64,000 nucleotides of DNA from Cytobacillus gottheilii (GTDB lineage Bacteria; Bacillota; Bacilli; Bacillales; Cytobacillaceae). Where the stretch lies: NCBI RefSeq assembly GCF_900166665.1, contig NZ_LT800494.1, forward strand, positions 403,397 through 467,396, written 5' to 3'. This document shows, in pieces, positions 33,217-42,300 of this stretch. Position numbers and translations under genes: made by a program. The notes below the pieces were generated by a model that saw only the letters and a program-made list of their open reading frames with translations, was not told where the DNA came from and ran no database searches. Every line of letters begins with the position of its first letter. Position 1 is the stretch's first letter.

Positions 33217-34071
33217 ATGGCAAGCGGAGGATTAAAGATTATTCGAAACACGCTGGAGCAGCTGCCCGCTTCGGAGAGAAAAATTGCAGAATACATTTTA
33301 GCGCATCCGCAGGCTGTGATTGACCGTACGGTAAGCGAGCTTGGCCAAGAGGCGAATACAAGCGGAGCGGCCGTCATTCGTTTATGCAAGTCACTTGGTT
33401 TAAAAGGCTATCAGGAATTGAAAATGCGCATAGCCGGTGATCTTATTAAACCGGAAGAGCATGGCTACCGTGATATCGAGCCTGGCGAATCGTATTATTC
33501 GATCGTTCAAAAGACGATGAGCAACAGCATTCAAAGCTTGAAGGATACAACCGAAATGCTTCATCATGACGAGTTAGAAACAGCGCTGCAAGCACTACTG
33601 AAGGCAAAAAATGTTCATTTTTTTGGCATTGGTGCTTCCCATATTATCGCCGTGGATGCTCAGCAAAAGCTGCTGCGAGTGAATAGACGGGCGACAGCCT
33701 TTACAGATGCCCACTTAGTAGCGACTCTTATCGCCAATGCTGAGAAAGATGATGTTTTGTTTGCAATCTCCTACTCTGGTGAAACACCAGAAGCGATTAA
33801 TGTTCTTTCTCTTGCAAAGAAGCATGGTGTAAAGACGATCAGCTTAACGAAATATGGGCAAAACACGGTCAGTTCTTTGGCAGACATTCATTTATATACA
33901 TCTGATTCAACAGAAGCGCCATTCCGCAGTGCAGCAACAACATCAAGACTCTCGCAGCTTCTGATCATTGATTTTATTTTCTTATGCATGGCAACCGCTG
34001 AATACGGCGAAACCATTGAGCACATTGATAAAACAAGAGAAGCAATCCAATTCCTGAAAAACCAGCATTAA
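33217..34071 (+). CDS. murR: RpiR-family regulator of MurNAc use
   Basis: MurR is a transcriptional regulator with an N-terminal helix-turn-helix of the RpiR type (about residues 1-77, with VSELGQEANTSGAAVIRLCK) and a C-terminal SIS domain (about 120-250) that senses a sugar phosphate, usually MurNAc-6-phosphate. The SIS motifs FFGIGASHIIAVDAQQKLLR and ISYSGETPEAINVL are clear. The ATG has AAAGGAG upstream and lies 30 nt after murQ. It probably controls this operon, perhaps at the inverted repeat over the murQ promoter. A 220-nt gap follows before murP with no clear terminator. Confidence 0.88.
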   Translation: MASGGLKIIRNTLEQLPASERKIAEYILAHPQAVIDRTVSELGQEANTSGAAVIRLCKSLGLKGYQELKMRIAGDLIKPEEHGYRDIEPGESYYSIVQKTMSNSIQSLKDTTEMLHHDELETALQALLKAKNVHFFGIGASHIIAVDAQQKLLRVNRRATAFTDAHLVATLIANAEKDDVLFAISYSGETPEAINVLSLAKKHGVKTISLTKYGQNTVSSLADIHLYTSDSTEAPFRSAATTSRLSQLLIIDFIFLCMATAEYGETIEHIDKTREAIQFLKNQH

Positions 34072-34291
34072 GGGAGGTGGTGTAAGCATTAGCAGTTTAA
34101 ATCAAAAGCACCTGGCAAAGGTATGCAGACAAAATCGCCATGATTTCTGGCATCATCTGCAAATCGCACACCATGAGGCTGAAAGTAGAGTTGCAAACGG
34201 TATAGCATTTATTTAACAGGTACCGTATACCTCGGTGGAGTCAGGTGCAGGCGCAAAAAATTGGATGAATCAATAAAGGGGGAAAAGAAAA

Positions 34292-35653
34292 ATGGCAGGA
34301 GAAATCCAAACATTAGCCAAAGAAATACTAGCACAGCTTGGCGGAGCAGCAAACATCTCCAGTTATACACACTGTATGACGAGGCTGCGTGTTCAGCCGT
34401 CAGATGAAAGTCTTGTCAATAAAGAAGCACTGAAAAAAATTGACGGAGTATTAGGCCTTGTTGAAGAGGAAACACTGCAAATTATTTTAGGCCCGGGAAA
34501 AGTCAATCGTGTAACAGAAGAGTTTGGTAAATTACTAGAATCAGAAGGTGAACTTGATCTTAAAGATCGTGCTTCCAGCGTGAAATCTGAGATTAATAAA
34601 AAGAACGCAACACCATTCAAGCTTTTCTTAAGAAAAATTGCCAGCATTTTCATTCCACTTATTCCAGCGCTTGTGGCTTCGGGATTGATTACCGGGATTT
34701 CAAAAGCACTTATTCAGGCAGAGTGGCTGGCGGCAGATTCGCAGATTGCCATCATTTTAACCGTTATTGGCGGCGGACTATTTACGTATTTAGGTATTCT
34801 AGTAGGGATTAACGCGGCGAAGGAATTTGGCGGATCGCCGGCATTGGGCGGTTTGGCTGGGATTCTCATTATTAACCCGGCTGCAGCAACCATCACACTC
34901 TTTGGTGAAGAGCTTTTACCAGGCCGCGGCGGATTAATTGGAGTCCTTATGGCAGCCATTTTCATTGCGATTGTGGAAAAAAATGTCCGCAAATTCGTTC
35001 CTCAATCTGTTGATATTATTGTAACGCCAACTATTGCTTTATTGATTACTGGTATTGTAACTTATATTGTATTTATGCCAATTGGCGGATTTATTTCTGA
35101 TAGCATTACAAACGGTCTTTTAGCTGTATTGGATATCGGCGGAGCTGTTGCTGGGTTCGTGCTTGGCGCAACCTTCCTTCCGCTCGTTGTAACAGGCTTG
35201 CACCAAGGTTTAACTCCAGTGCATCTGGAGCTAATTAACTCAATCGGCGACGATCCGCTGCTTCCGATCCTTGCGATGGGTGGAGCAGGTCAAGTTGGTG
35301 CTGCGTTCGCAATCTATTTCAAAACAAAGAAAAAGCGTTTAAAACGTGCGATTGGCGGGGCACTACCATCCGGAATGCTTGGAATCGGGGAGCCTCTCAT
35401 TTTCGGGGTAACACTTCCTCTTGGCCGCCCATTCTTAACTGCATGTCTTGGTGCCGGTGTCGGCGGAGCCTTCCAGGCAATTTATGACGTAGCAACCGTT
35501 GCTGTGGGAGTATCAGGCTTGCCACTTGCGTTTATTGTAAATACGGGTGAAGTCCTATACTATCTAATCGGATTAGTCATCGCCTATGTAGCAGGCTTCA
35601 TTTTCACTTATCTATTCGGCTTTAAAGATGAAATGGCTGGTGAATTTGATTGA
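34292..35653 (+). CDS. murP: PTS EIIBC transporter for N-acetylmuramic acid
   Basis: MurP imports and phosphorylates MurNAc or MurNAc-containing disaccharide at the membrane. The 453-residue protein has an N-terminal EIIB domain (about 1-90) with phosphocysteine Cys28 in SYTHCMTRLRV, and a glucose-family EIIC domain with about ten membrane spans (about 110-450). There is no EIIA domain, so a separate EIIA such as that of the glucose PTS must supply the phosphate. The ATG has AAAGGGGG upstream. Its TGA overlaps the TTG start of mupG, so the two are coupled. Confidence 0.9.
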   Translation: MAGEIQTLAKEILAQLGGAANISSYTHCMTRLRVQPSDESLVNKEALKKIDGVLGLVEEETLQIILGPGKVNRVTEEFGKLLESEGELDLKDRASSVKSEINKKNATPFKLFLRKIASIFIPLIPALVASGLITGISKALIQAEWLAADSQIAIILTVIGGGLFTYLGILVGINAAKEFGGSPALGGLAGILIINPAAATITLFGEELLPGRGGLIGVLMAAIFIAIVEKNVRKFVPQSVDIIVTPTIALLITGIVTYIVFMPIGGFISDSITNGLLAVLDIGGAVAGFVLGATFLPLVVTGLHQGLTPVHLELINSIGDDPLLPILAMGGAGQVGAAFAIYFKTKKKRLKRAIGGALPSGMLGIGEPLIFGVTLPLGRPFLTACLGAGVGGAFQAIYDVATVAVGVSGLPLAFIVNTGEVLYYLIGLVIAYVAGFIFTYLFGFKDEMAGEFD

Positions 35654-36657
35654 TCGGCATTTCCTTCTATTTGAACGATGGGAAGGCAGAGGAACGCATC
35701 ATTGAAGCTGGAAAGCTCGGCGTCAGGAAGGCGTTTACCTCGCTTCACATCCCAGAAGAATCAGGAAACCTGGCAGATCGGGCAAAAAAGCTGCTGGAAA
35801 CAGCCAAACAGGCTGGCATCGAGGTGTATGCGGATGTTTCCAAACATACACTGAAGCATTTGGGGATTTCGGATTTTAGTGATCTTAAAAAGCTGGGTGT
35901 AGCAGGATTACGGCTTGATGAATTTTTCGACACAGATTTTGTGCTCCGTCTTGCACAGGAATATAAGCTGGCACTCAATGCGAGCACAGTTAATGAAAGA
36001 GAACTAAGCGATCTCCTTGAAAGCGGACTAAAAGCAGAACAGCTCATCGCCTGGCATAACTTTTATCCGAAGAAAGAAACAGGCCTGGATGAGAATTTTT
36101 TCTTAAAGCAAAATCAGCTGTTTCAAGCTTATGGTATTAAAATCAGTGCCTTCATTCCAAGTATCGGGGAAAAACGCGGTCCACTTTTTGACGGCCTGCC
36201 AACACTGGAAAAGCATCGCGAAAGCAACAGCCTGGCAGCAGCACTGGAATTGAACGATCTGGGTGTTGATGATGTCTATATCGGTGACCCTGATATTGGC
36301 GAAGGCTTGCTTGAAAATCTGATTTCATTAGAAGTCGAAAACATAGTTCCGCTGCAAATGGAGGATTCGTCCTTCCCGGCAGGCGTTTATACACCTAGAC
36401 CGGATTTTGCCCGTGACGTGCTTCGTCTCATGAACACTCGAACATCTGAGCCGATTGAGCCTGCTAACACAGTGGCACGCTATGCAGGCTCAATTACCGC
36501 TGATAATACCAGCTACGGACGCTATAACGGAGAAGTTTCAATTACGCTGCATGACCTTCCGGCGGATAACCGAATGAACGTCATTGGAAGAATCAGCGAA
36601 AAGGACTTAGATGTACTGAAAAGGATAAAACCGGAACATAAGATAAGATTGATTTGA
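35650..36657 (+). CDS. mupG: 6-phospho-N-acetylmuramidase MupG (DUF871)
   Basis: MupG hydrolyses MurNAc-6-phosphate-GlcNAc in the cytoplasm into MurNAc-6-phosphate and GlcNAc; MurQ then acts on the first product. This function was defined in Staphylococcus aureus. The 335-residue protein is a DUF871 TIM-barrel: MIGISFYLNDGKAEERIIEA at the start, RLDEFFDTDFV, and WHNFYPKKETGLDENFF in the middle, with a C-terminal cyclophilin-like domain (about 240-335). The start is TTG 35650, overlapping the murP stop. The presence of MupG and absence of nagZ/amiE here suggest uptake of MurNAc-GlcNAc disaccharide. Confidence 0.88.
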   Translation: MIGISFYLNDGKAEERIIEAGKLGVRKAFTSLHIPEESGNLADRAKKLLETAKQAGIEVYADVSKHTLKHLGISDFSDLKKLGVAGLRLDEFFDTDFVLRLAQEYKLALNASTVNERELSDLLESGLKAEQLIAWHNFYPKKETGLDENFFLKQNQLFQAYGIKISAFIPSIGEKRGPLFDGLPTLEKHRESNSLAAALELNDLGVDDVYIGDPDIGEGLLENLISLEVENIVPLQMEDSSFPAGVYTPRPDFARDVLRLMNTRTSEPIEPANTVARYAGSITADNTSYGRYNGEVSITLHDLPADNRMNVIGRISEKDLDVLKRIKPEHKIRLI

Positions 36658-36690
36658 AGCTGATAAATAAGTATGTAATACAACTATACA

Positions 36691-36737
36691 ACCCGAGTGA
36701 TTAGAACAGTTTATTTTTCTAATCATTCGGTTTTTTG
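36691..36737 (+). terminator. Terminator after mupG, member of a repeated stem family
   Basis: CCGAGTGATTAGAA pairs with TTCTAATCATTCGG (one G-T pair), followed by TTTTTT. Nearly the same stem ends the transcripts at 38251 and 45055. Confidence 0.9.
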
Positions 36738-36739
36738 TT

Positions 36740-36915
36740 GTACATAAATTTAAAAACATGAGTGAAATGAAGCGGATGCCCTCAACTCCTGTGGGCATAG
36801 AGGAAAGAATGAGACCCCGCAGGCACTTTGCTGCGTGAAGGCTCAGGTTTAGGATCCCACGAAAAAATATGGTCCTCAGCCCAGGTGGAACGGACTCGTT
36901 TTAACAGCATAACAT
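36740..36915 (+). repeat. Bacillus interspersed repeat (copy 3)
   Basis: Begins directly after the mupG terminator. Blocks shared with copy 4: AAACATGAGTGAAATG (36764-), CTCCTGTGG, GAGACCCCG(C/A)AGG, and near the end CAG(C/G)...AGGTGGAACGGA. No ORF. Another 150 nt up to the response regulator gene are A/T-rich. Confidence 0.75.
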
Positions 36916-37070
36916 TATTGACACTTCATATATGTCAAGCCTTAAATAGATTAAATGCAGGTGTATTTATAGTTAAAAAGTTCTATTAAAAAAGAAAATA
37001 CAGGAAAATACCCAGCTGTTCATGTATAATAAAGGAAAATGAAAATGAATATCAGCTGGGAGGGATGGAA

Positions 37071-38207
37071 ATGAAAGCATGCATCATAGACGATGAAATT
37101 TATGCCGTTAAGATGCTGGAAAAAATGCTGAAATCCTTAAAGGGTGTTGAAATTACGGACAGTTTTACCGACCCTTTTGCTGCATTGCCTAAACTGCGGA
37201 TTCACCCGCCAGATGTTATATTTCTCGATATGGAACTAGGCGGAATGCATGGCCTTCAATTTGCTGAAATAGTGCTTGAAGAGCAATTGCCAATAGAAAT
37301 TATCTTCGTTTCTGCACATCCCCATTATGCCCTGGATGCTTTTGAGGTAAGTGCAGCTGATTATTTATTAAAACCCGTTACAAAGATGAGACTTGAAAAA
37401 GCAATCGCGAAAGTAAGAGAGAAAATTCAATTTTACCAAGAGCTGAAGAAAGTTAAGCGGGATAAGCAAAACTTGCATATTTGCTCATTTGGATCGCTGC
37501 GGTTAGTAAGCCAAAATGGAAATGAAATGAAATGGCGGACCAAAAAAGTGAAGGAACTATTTGCTTATCTATGGGAACATAAGGGGAGTTCCGTTCATAA
37601 AGCTAAAATAATCGATGAATTTTGGCCGGATATCGATGCCGATAAAGCAATGACCTTGCTTCATACAACGGTTTATCAGCTTCGGAAAACACTAAAAGAA
37701 GCTGGACTGGAAAACCCTATTCTCTTAAAAAACGATACATATTCTTTGGTTGCTGATTTTCAAAGTGACAGGCAAGAGCTGCAGGAGCTGCTTGATCAAC
37801 CTGAGCCTGCAGAAAAGAATATGATGAAGATTCTTAAACTCTATAAAGCGGATTATCTTGAAGAAGAAGCTTATTTTTGGGCCAGCCAAACAAGAGAGGA
37901 CATAAAGCAAGCCGTACAAGAGTTCCTCGTGAACTATCTCCATAAGAACTGGGAAAAACCAACATGTGAAGACAGTGTTGAAAAGTGCCTGGAAAAACTG
38001 CAGCAGCTCGATCCATACAACGAACAATATCTAATCCTCAACATGAACTACTTCTCACAAACAAACCAGCTTTCGAAAATGCTACAGCTATACCAGCAGA
38101 TTGAGAGAACTTACTGCTCTGAACTAGGTATAGACATACCATGCAAAATCGTTGATACATATAATAGCAGATTCCAGGCAGCAAAGGTTGCAGCGAGTGA
38201 AAGCTGA
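37071..38207 (+). CDS. Response regulator with SARP-like DNA-binding and BTAD output
   Basis: The protein of 378 residues has a receiver domain (about 1-120) with the acidic pair DD near residue 8, phosphoacceptor in VIFLDMELGG and the conserved Lys in YLLKPVTK. It continues with an OmpR-type winged helix (about 140-225) and a bacterial transcriptional activator domain (about 235-370). This SARP architecture is uncommon in Bacillus compared with Streptomyces. No histidine kinase is adjacent, so it is an orphan. ATG 37071 has GGGAGGG 6 nt upstream; ATG 37065 is too close. The sortase-adhesin operon begins 500 nt downstream and is a possible target. Confidence 0.85.
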   Translation: MKACIIDDEIYAVKMLEKMLKSLKGVEITDSFTDPFAALPKLRIHPPDVIFLDMELGGMHGLQFAEIVLEEQLPIEIIFVSAHPHYALDAFEVSAADYLLKPVTKMRLEKAIAKVREKIQFYQELKKVKRDKQNLHICSFGSLRLVSQNGNEMKWRTKKVKELFAYLWEHKGSSVHKAKIIDEFWPDIDADKAMTLLHTTVYQLRKTLKEAGLENPILLKNDTYSLVADFQSDRQELQELLDQPEPAEKNMMKILKLYKADYLEEEAYFWASQTREDIKQAVQEFLVNYLHKNWEKPTCEDSVEKCLEKLQQLDPYNEQYLILNMNYFSQTNQLSKMLQLYQQIERTYCSELGIDIPCKIVDTYNSRFQAAKVAASES

Positions 38208-38250
38208 TGGTCAGGAGGCTGGGACATAATTATTATTCAGCGTAGCCATA

Positions 38251-38294
38251 TATCCGAATGATTAGAAAAAAAACTTCTAATCTTCGGTTTTTTT
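38251..38294 (+). terminator. Terminator after the response regulator, same stem family
   Basis: CCGAATGATTAGAA pairs with TTCTAATC-TTCGG (one base missing on the 3' arm), followed by seven T. Confidence 0.88.
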
Positions 38295-38299
38295 ATTTG

Positions 38300-38530
38300 T
38301 TATTTTAAAAATTATACTTAAACATGAGTGAAATGGAGCGGAGGACACTCGATTCCTGTGGACAATAGAGAAAAGGTGAGACCCCGAAGGAGCCGCAGCG
38401 ACGAGGAGCGAAAAATAAAGAAAAACAGAGTAATTTTAAGAAACTTGCCAATTTCATGAGGGAGGATCAGCTTTCTCCCTGCGAAAAGCGAGAGTCCGCA
38501 GCACAGATGGAACGGAATGGTTTAAATAAC
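38300..38530 (+). repeat. Bacillus interspersed repeat (copy 4, longest)
   Basis: Follows the terminator at once. Contains TTAAACATGAGTGAAATGGA, GCGGAGGACACTCGATTCCT, GTGAGACCCCGAAGGAGC, GCGAAAAGCGAGAGTCCGCA and GCACAGATGGAACGGAATGG. Copies 2, 3 and 6 share these blocks in the same order. It seems to lack any ORF. Confidence 0.78.
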
Positions 38531-38721
38531 CCAACCAAAACAATGAATATTTGTGTTATAGACATAGTCTTTTAGTTTTATCCCAGCAGTCATGCAGTCG
38601 TTATTTATCTTATAAATGTTCAAAATTTGTTCAGAATGAAACGTTATGATATGGAAGGCATTCCTGTTAATGGAAATGTCTTTTTATTATGCAAAAGCGA
38701 GGAGGGATTCCTGGAGAAACA

Positions 38722-39342
38722 ATGAGGAACGTAAGAAAGGTACGTTACATTGTCGGATTGGTGTTTCTTTTGGCCGGAGCGGTCCTTTTACTGCTGCCTC
38801 AATATGAGAAAATGGCGTTTCAAGCAAAGCAAGAAAAGTTAATTACAGCATTTGAGCAGCTGGGGGATTGGGAAACGGCCGTCTTAGCTGATGGCGAGCT
38901 GGAACAGGAAGAAGAGGGCGAGTATGTGATCGCCCAGGATGCAAAGGGTGTCTTATCTATCCCGGCGATTGAGCTTGAAATGCTGCTTTTCGACGGGGTA
39001 AATGTTGATGCGCTCAATAACGGTGCAGGCATCATTGAACCGGAAAAAAAGATGGGTGTTCAAAATGTAGCGATTGCCGGACATCGCGGAGCCACATATG
39101 GAAAACAATTTAATAGGTTAAATGAATTGAAGGTTCAAGATGAACTCCATGTGAAAATGGGTCAGGAAGACTACACATTTATTGTAGACGAAATATTCGT
39201 CGTTGACCAAAAGCAGGTGGATGTCCTTTCAGATAAAGAGAGCCCTTATCTTACCTTGGTTACATGTACACCAATCGGGGAGGAAAATCCAACTGACCGC
39301 TTAATCGTACAAGGAAAACTGGTAAATGGGGAGGAAATATGA
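38722..39342 (+). CDS. Class D sortase
   Basis: This 206-residue membrane-anchored transpeptidase cleaves a C-terminal LPxTG-type signal and links the protein to peptidoglycan. It has an N-terminal anchor (about residues 8-25) and the sortase barrel (about 75-206). The catalytic residues are visible: His in AGHRGATYG, Cys in LVTCTP and Arg in TDRLIV. ATG 38722 has GGAGA 6 nt upstream. Its stop overlaps the ATG of the LPQTG adhesin gene by 4 nt, so the adhesin is the evident dedicated substrate. A class D assignment rests on size and on its Bacillus context. Confidence 0.9.
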   Translation: MRNVRKVRYIVGLVFLLAGAVLLLLPQYEKMAFQAKQEKLITAFEQLGDWETAVLADGELEQEEEGEYVIAQDAKGVLSIPAIELEMLLFDGVNVDALNNGAGIIEPEKKMGVQNVAIAGHRGATYGKQFNRLNELKVQDELHVKMGQEDYTFIVDEIFVVDQKQVDVLSDKESPYLTLVTCTPIGEENPTDRLIVQGKLVNGEEI

Positions 39343-42300
39343 AGAAGATTAGCTTAGTTTCAATTATGTTTATATTCATTTTGCAAAGCTTTTTAAGTCC
39401 AATTAGTGCATGGGCAAATGATCAGGCTGAAGGATTTGTACTGACAGATAGCCTTGTTGCAGAAGATACAGAAAGTGAAGGGGAATTCCTGGTAACAGCT
39501 GACTGGGCTTACACTGTTACAGGAAATGAGGAAGATCAAACATACCTGTTTCCTTTACCAGATGGAGTAGCTGTTGCTGAAGAGCAAACAGGTGAACTGA
39601 AGATTGATCAGCAGCCAATAGGAAATTATACGGTTAAAAGCGACGGTATTGAAGTTTTCATTTTTGCTGACACAGAGGTTAGTGGTTCCGGACAGTTTCA
39701 ATACATTGGTGAGCAGGTCATAACAGATCCAGCCGATACACCGGGTGAACCGGCAAAAGAACCAGCAGAGGGAACTTCTGAAGGAACAACGGAAGAAAAA
39801 GCCGAAGAAGCTGAACAAGCCAAGAGTGAAGAGGCCAAGTCAGATGGTGTTTCCGAGGAATTAACAACGGTTGAGGACGAAGGAAGCCCTGCAGCAGACA
39901 TCACGGCTGAAAGTGAAAGTGAACAGGCTGAAACGGAAAAAGGATCAGAAGACATTATCCAGCCATTCCAAGCCAACACTGATATTACAGAAAACATTTT
40001 AACAAGCGCAAAGCTCACCTTTCAAAATGAAGTGGGTGAATCTGTAGATAGAGTCACAACGAAGTCTGTTATTATTGCAGACTACGAATGGGCTCTTGAA
40101 AATGGTCACACATACACAGATGGAGCGACCTTTCATTTCCAGGTTCCATCTGAATTAAAAGTGTACTCAGAAGTGAAGGATGAGCCGCTTTGGTTTGGGG
40201 ATCAATCGGTCGGAACATTTTCTGTTGCGCTGGATGGGAATGCCACTGTTGTATTCAATGATTTTATCGAAAGACACTCTAACATTAAAGGTACATTGCA
40301 GGTGTTAACCTCCATAAAGGGAACGAACGTTATAACGTCCGAGCGTATCGTAACGGTAACGCCGATACAAGGTGAGGCTAGCATTGATATTCCTGTTAAA
40401 TTTGAACCGGCGGGCAGCACCATAGACAAAAGAGGTGTTCCAAACCGCACTTATAATACCGATCACATTGTATGGACGGTTGATCTCAATAAACATTTAC
40501 AGAAAATTGATCATGCCGTTTTTAAGGACCCGATTCCGTCTGGGCAAGAGCTGGATAGAACGACTGTAGAAGTGTATAAACTGAAAACGAAGCTCGATGG
40601 CAGTGTTGAAGTGGATGGTAAAGTCGAAGGACTGACTGTTGGCAAAATAGACAATAAAGACTTCCAGATTGAGCTGGGGAATATAGATCAAGCCTATCGA
40701 ATCGTCTTTACAACACTTGTTCAAGATCAAGAAAGCTCCGTGATCGAAAATAAAGCATATCTGTCGGGAACCGATTTACCAGATCAGACTGCCAGTGCCT
40801 CGGTTAGTGTCACAAGGGGAAAACCGCTTGAAAAGAGATCAATTGGATATGACCCTGTTACACAAACGATTACATGGGAGATTAAATTCAACTACAATGA
40901 AAAGCCCGTTTCTGCCAAGGACACACTTTTAGAAGACCGCTTCAATGACTCCCAGGTACTAACTGATTTTAATGAAAATCAGAAATTTTTAGTAGAAGAA
41001 GTGACCATTGATGAAAACGGAAAAGAAGCAAAGGTTGTAGAGGTCGACAGCAGTAAATATACTATAGCTGACCTTCCTGTGGAAAATGGAAAGAATGGTT
41101 TCAAGTTCCAATTTAAAGAAGGCATAGAAAAAGCATACAAAATTACGTATAAAACAAAGGCTGCCAGCCGGGTGTTTGATGATGTGGCAAAGATTAAAAA
41201 TACAGTTACCTTTGGTGAAAAATCAGCAGCGGGCGAGCGAAATATTGGGCAGCAAATTCTTATAAAAGAAAACGAGGGTGTTAATTACAAAGAAAAAACA
41301 GCGTCTTGGAAAATTGTCTTTAATAAAGATAAGTATCCAATGGAAAATGTGTTTTTAACAGATACCTTCCCGAAAAAAGGGTTAATGCTGAAGGAAGGCA
41401 CACTCGTCATTAAAGGAAGTAAACAATACGTAGAAGATGAAGATTATAAAGTATTAGAAGTGAATGAAGATGGATTTAAAATAGACTTTTTAAAGACGGT
41501 GATAGATGAAGAGATCACCATAACGTACCAAACTGATTTTAATTATGAAAATCTTGATAAAACAAATGATGAAGACCCTTCTAAAAAGGATAATAACCGA
41601 TTTATCAACCATGCCCTTTTATCATGGAAGGCAGGAAATGAATCCTTCACAAAGGATGCAAAAGACCATTTTACTGCGGACACATATACTCAGAATAACG
41701 GCTTTAAAAATGGTTCTTACAATGCAACGACAAAAAAGATCACTTGGAATGTTGGATTAAACTATGACCTGAAGAAAATGGAATCAGCTCAGGTAGTCGA
41801 TTTTATTAAAGGAGACCAGGATTTAGATAGAGATTCCTTAAAAGTGTATAAACTCTCTTTAACAGGTGCCGCTAACGGCACAACAAAGGGAGAATTATAT
41901 ACGGATTATGATGTGGTATGGGATCCAGAGGGCAAGCAAGGCTTTAAACTAACATTCAACGGTCCAATTGATTCAGGCTACCACATTACGTATGACACAA
42001 GCCTTGAAAATAAGTTGATTACGAACAAGTATGAAAACACTGCGATTGTCTCTGATGGAAGCAAAGATGTAAAAGAGCATAATGCAAGTGTATCTGTTTC
42101 GAATGGCGGAAAATACACGAATAAGGAAGGCAAGCAAAATGGCAAGATCATTGATTGGTCTATAGATATTAACTTTGGCCAATCGGCTGTAGCTGATGCG
42201 AAGGTGATTGATACGCCAAAAGATGATCACCAAAGATTTCTGAAAGATTCTTTTGTATTATATGAAACCAGCGTTGAAAAAAATGGTACGGTCGTAAAGG

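Noticed and set aside
34190-34225. Catabolite response element before murP (TGCAAACGGTATAG)
   Set aside because: Too many mismatches to the cre consensus, especially in the last two positions.
36740-38530. Insertion sequences or transposon ends
   Set aside because: The repeats have no ORF, no transposase fragment and no clear terminal inverted repeats.
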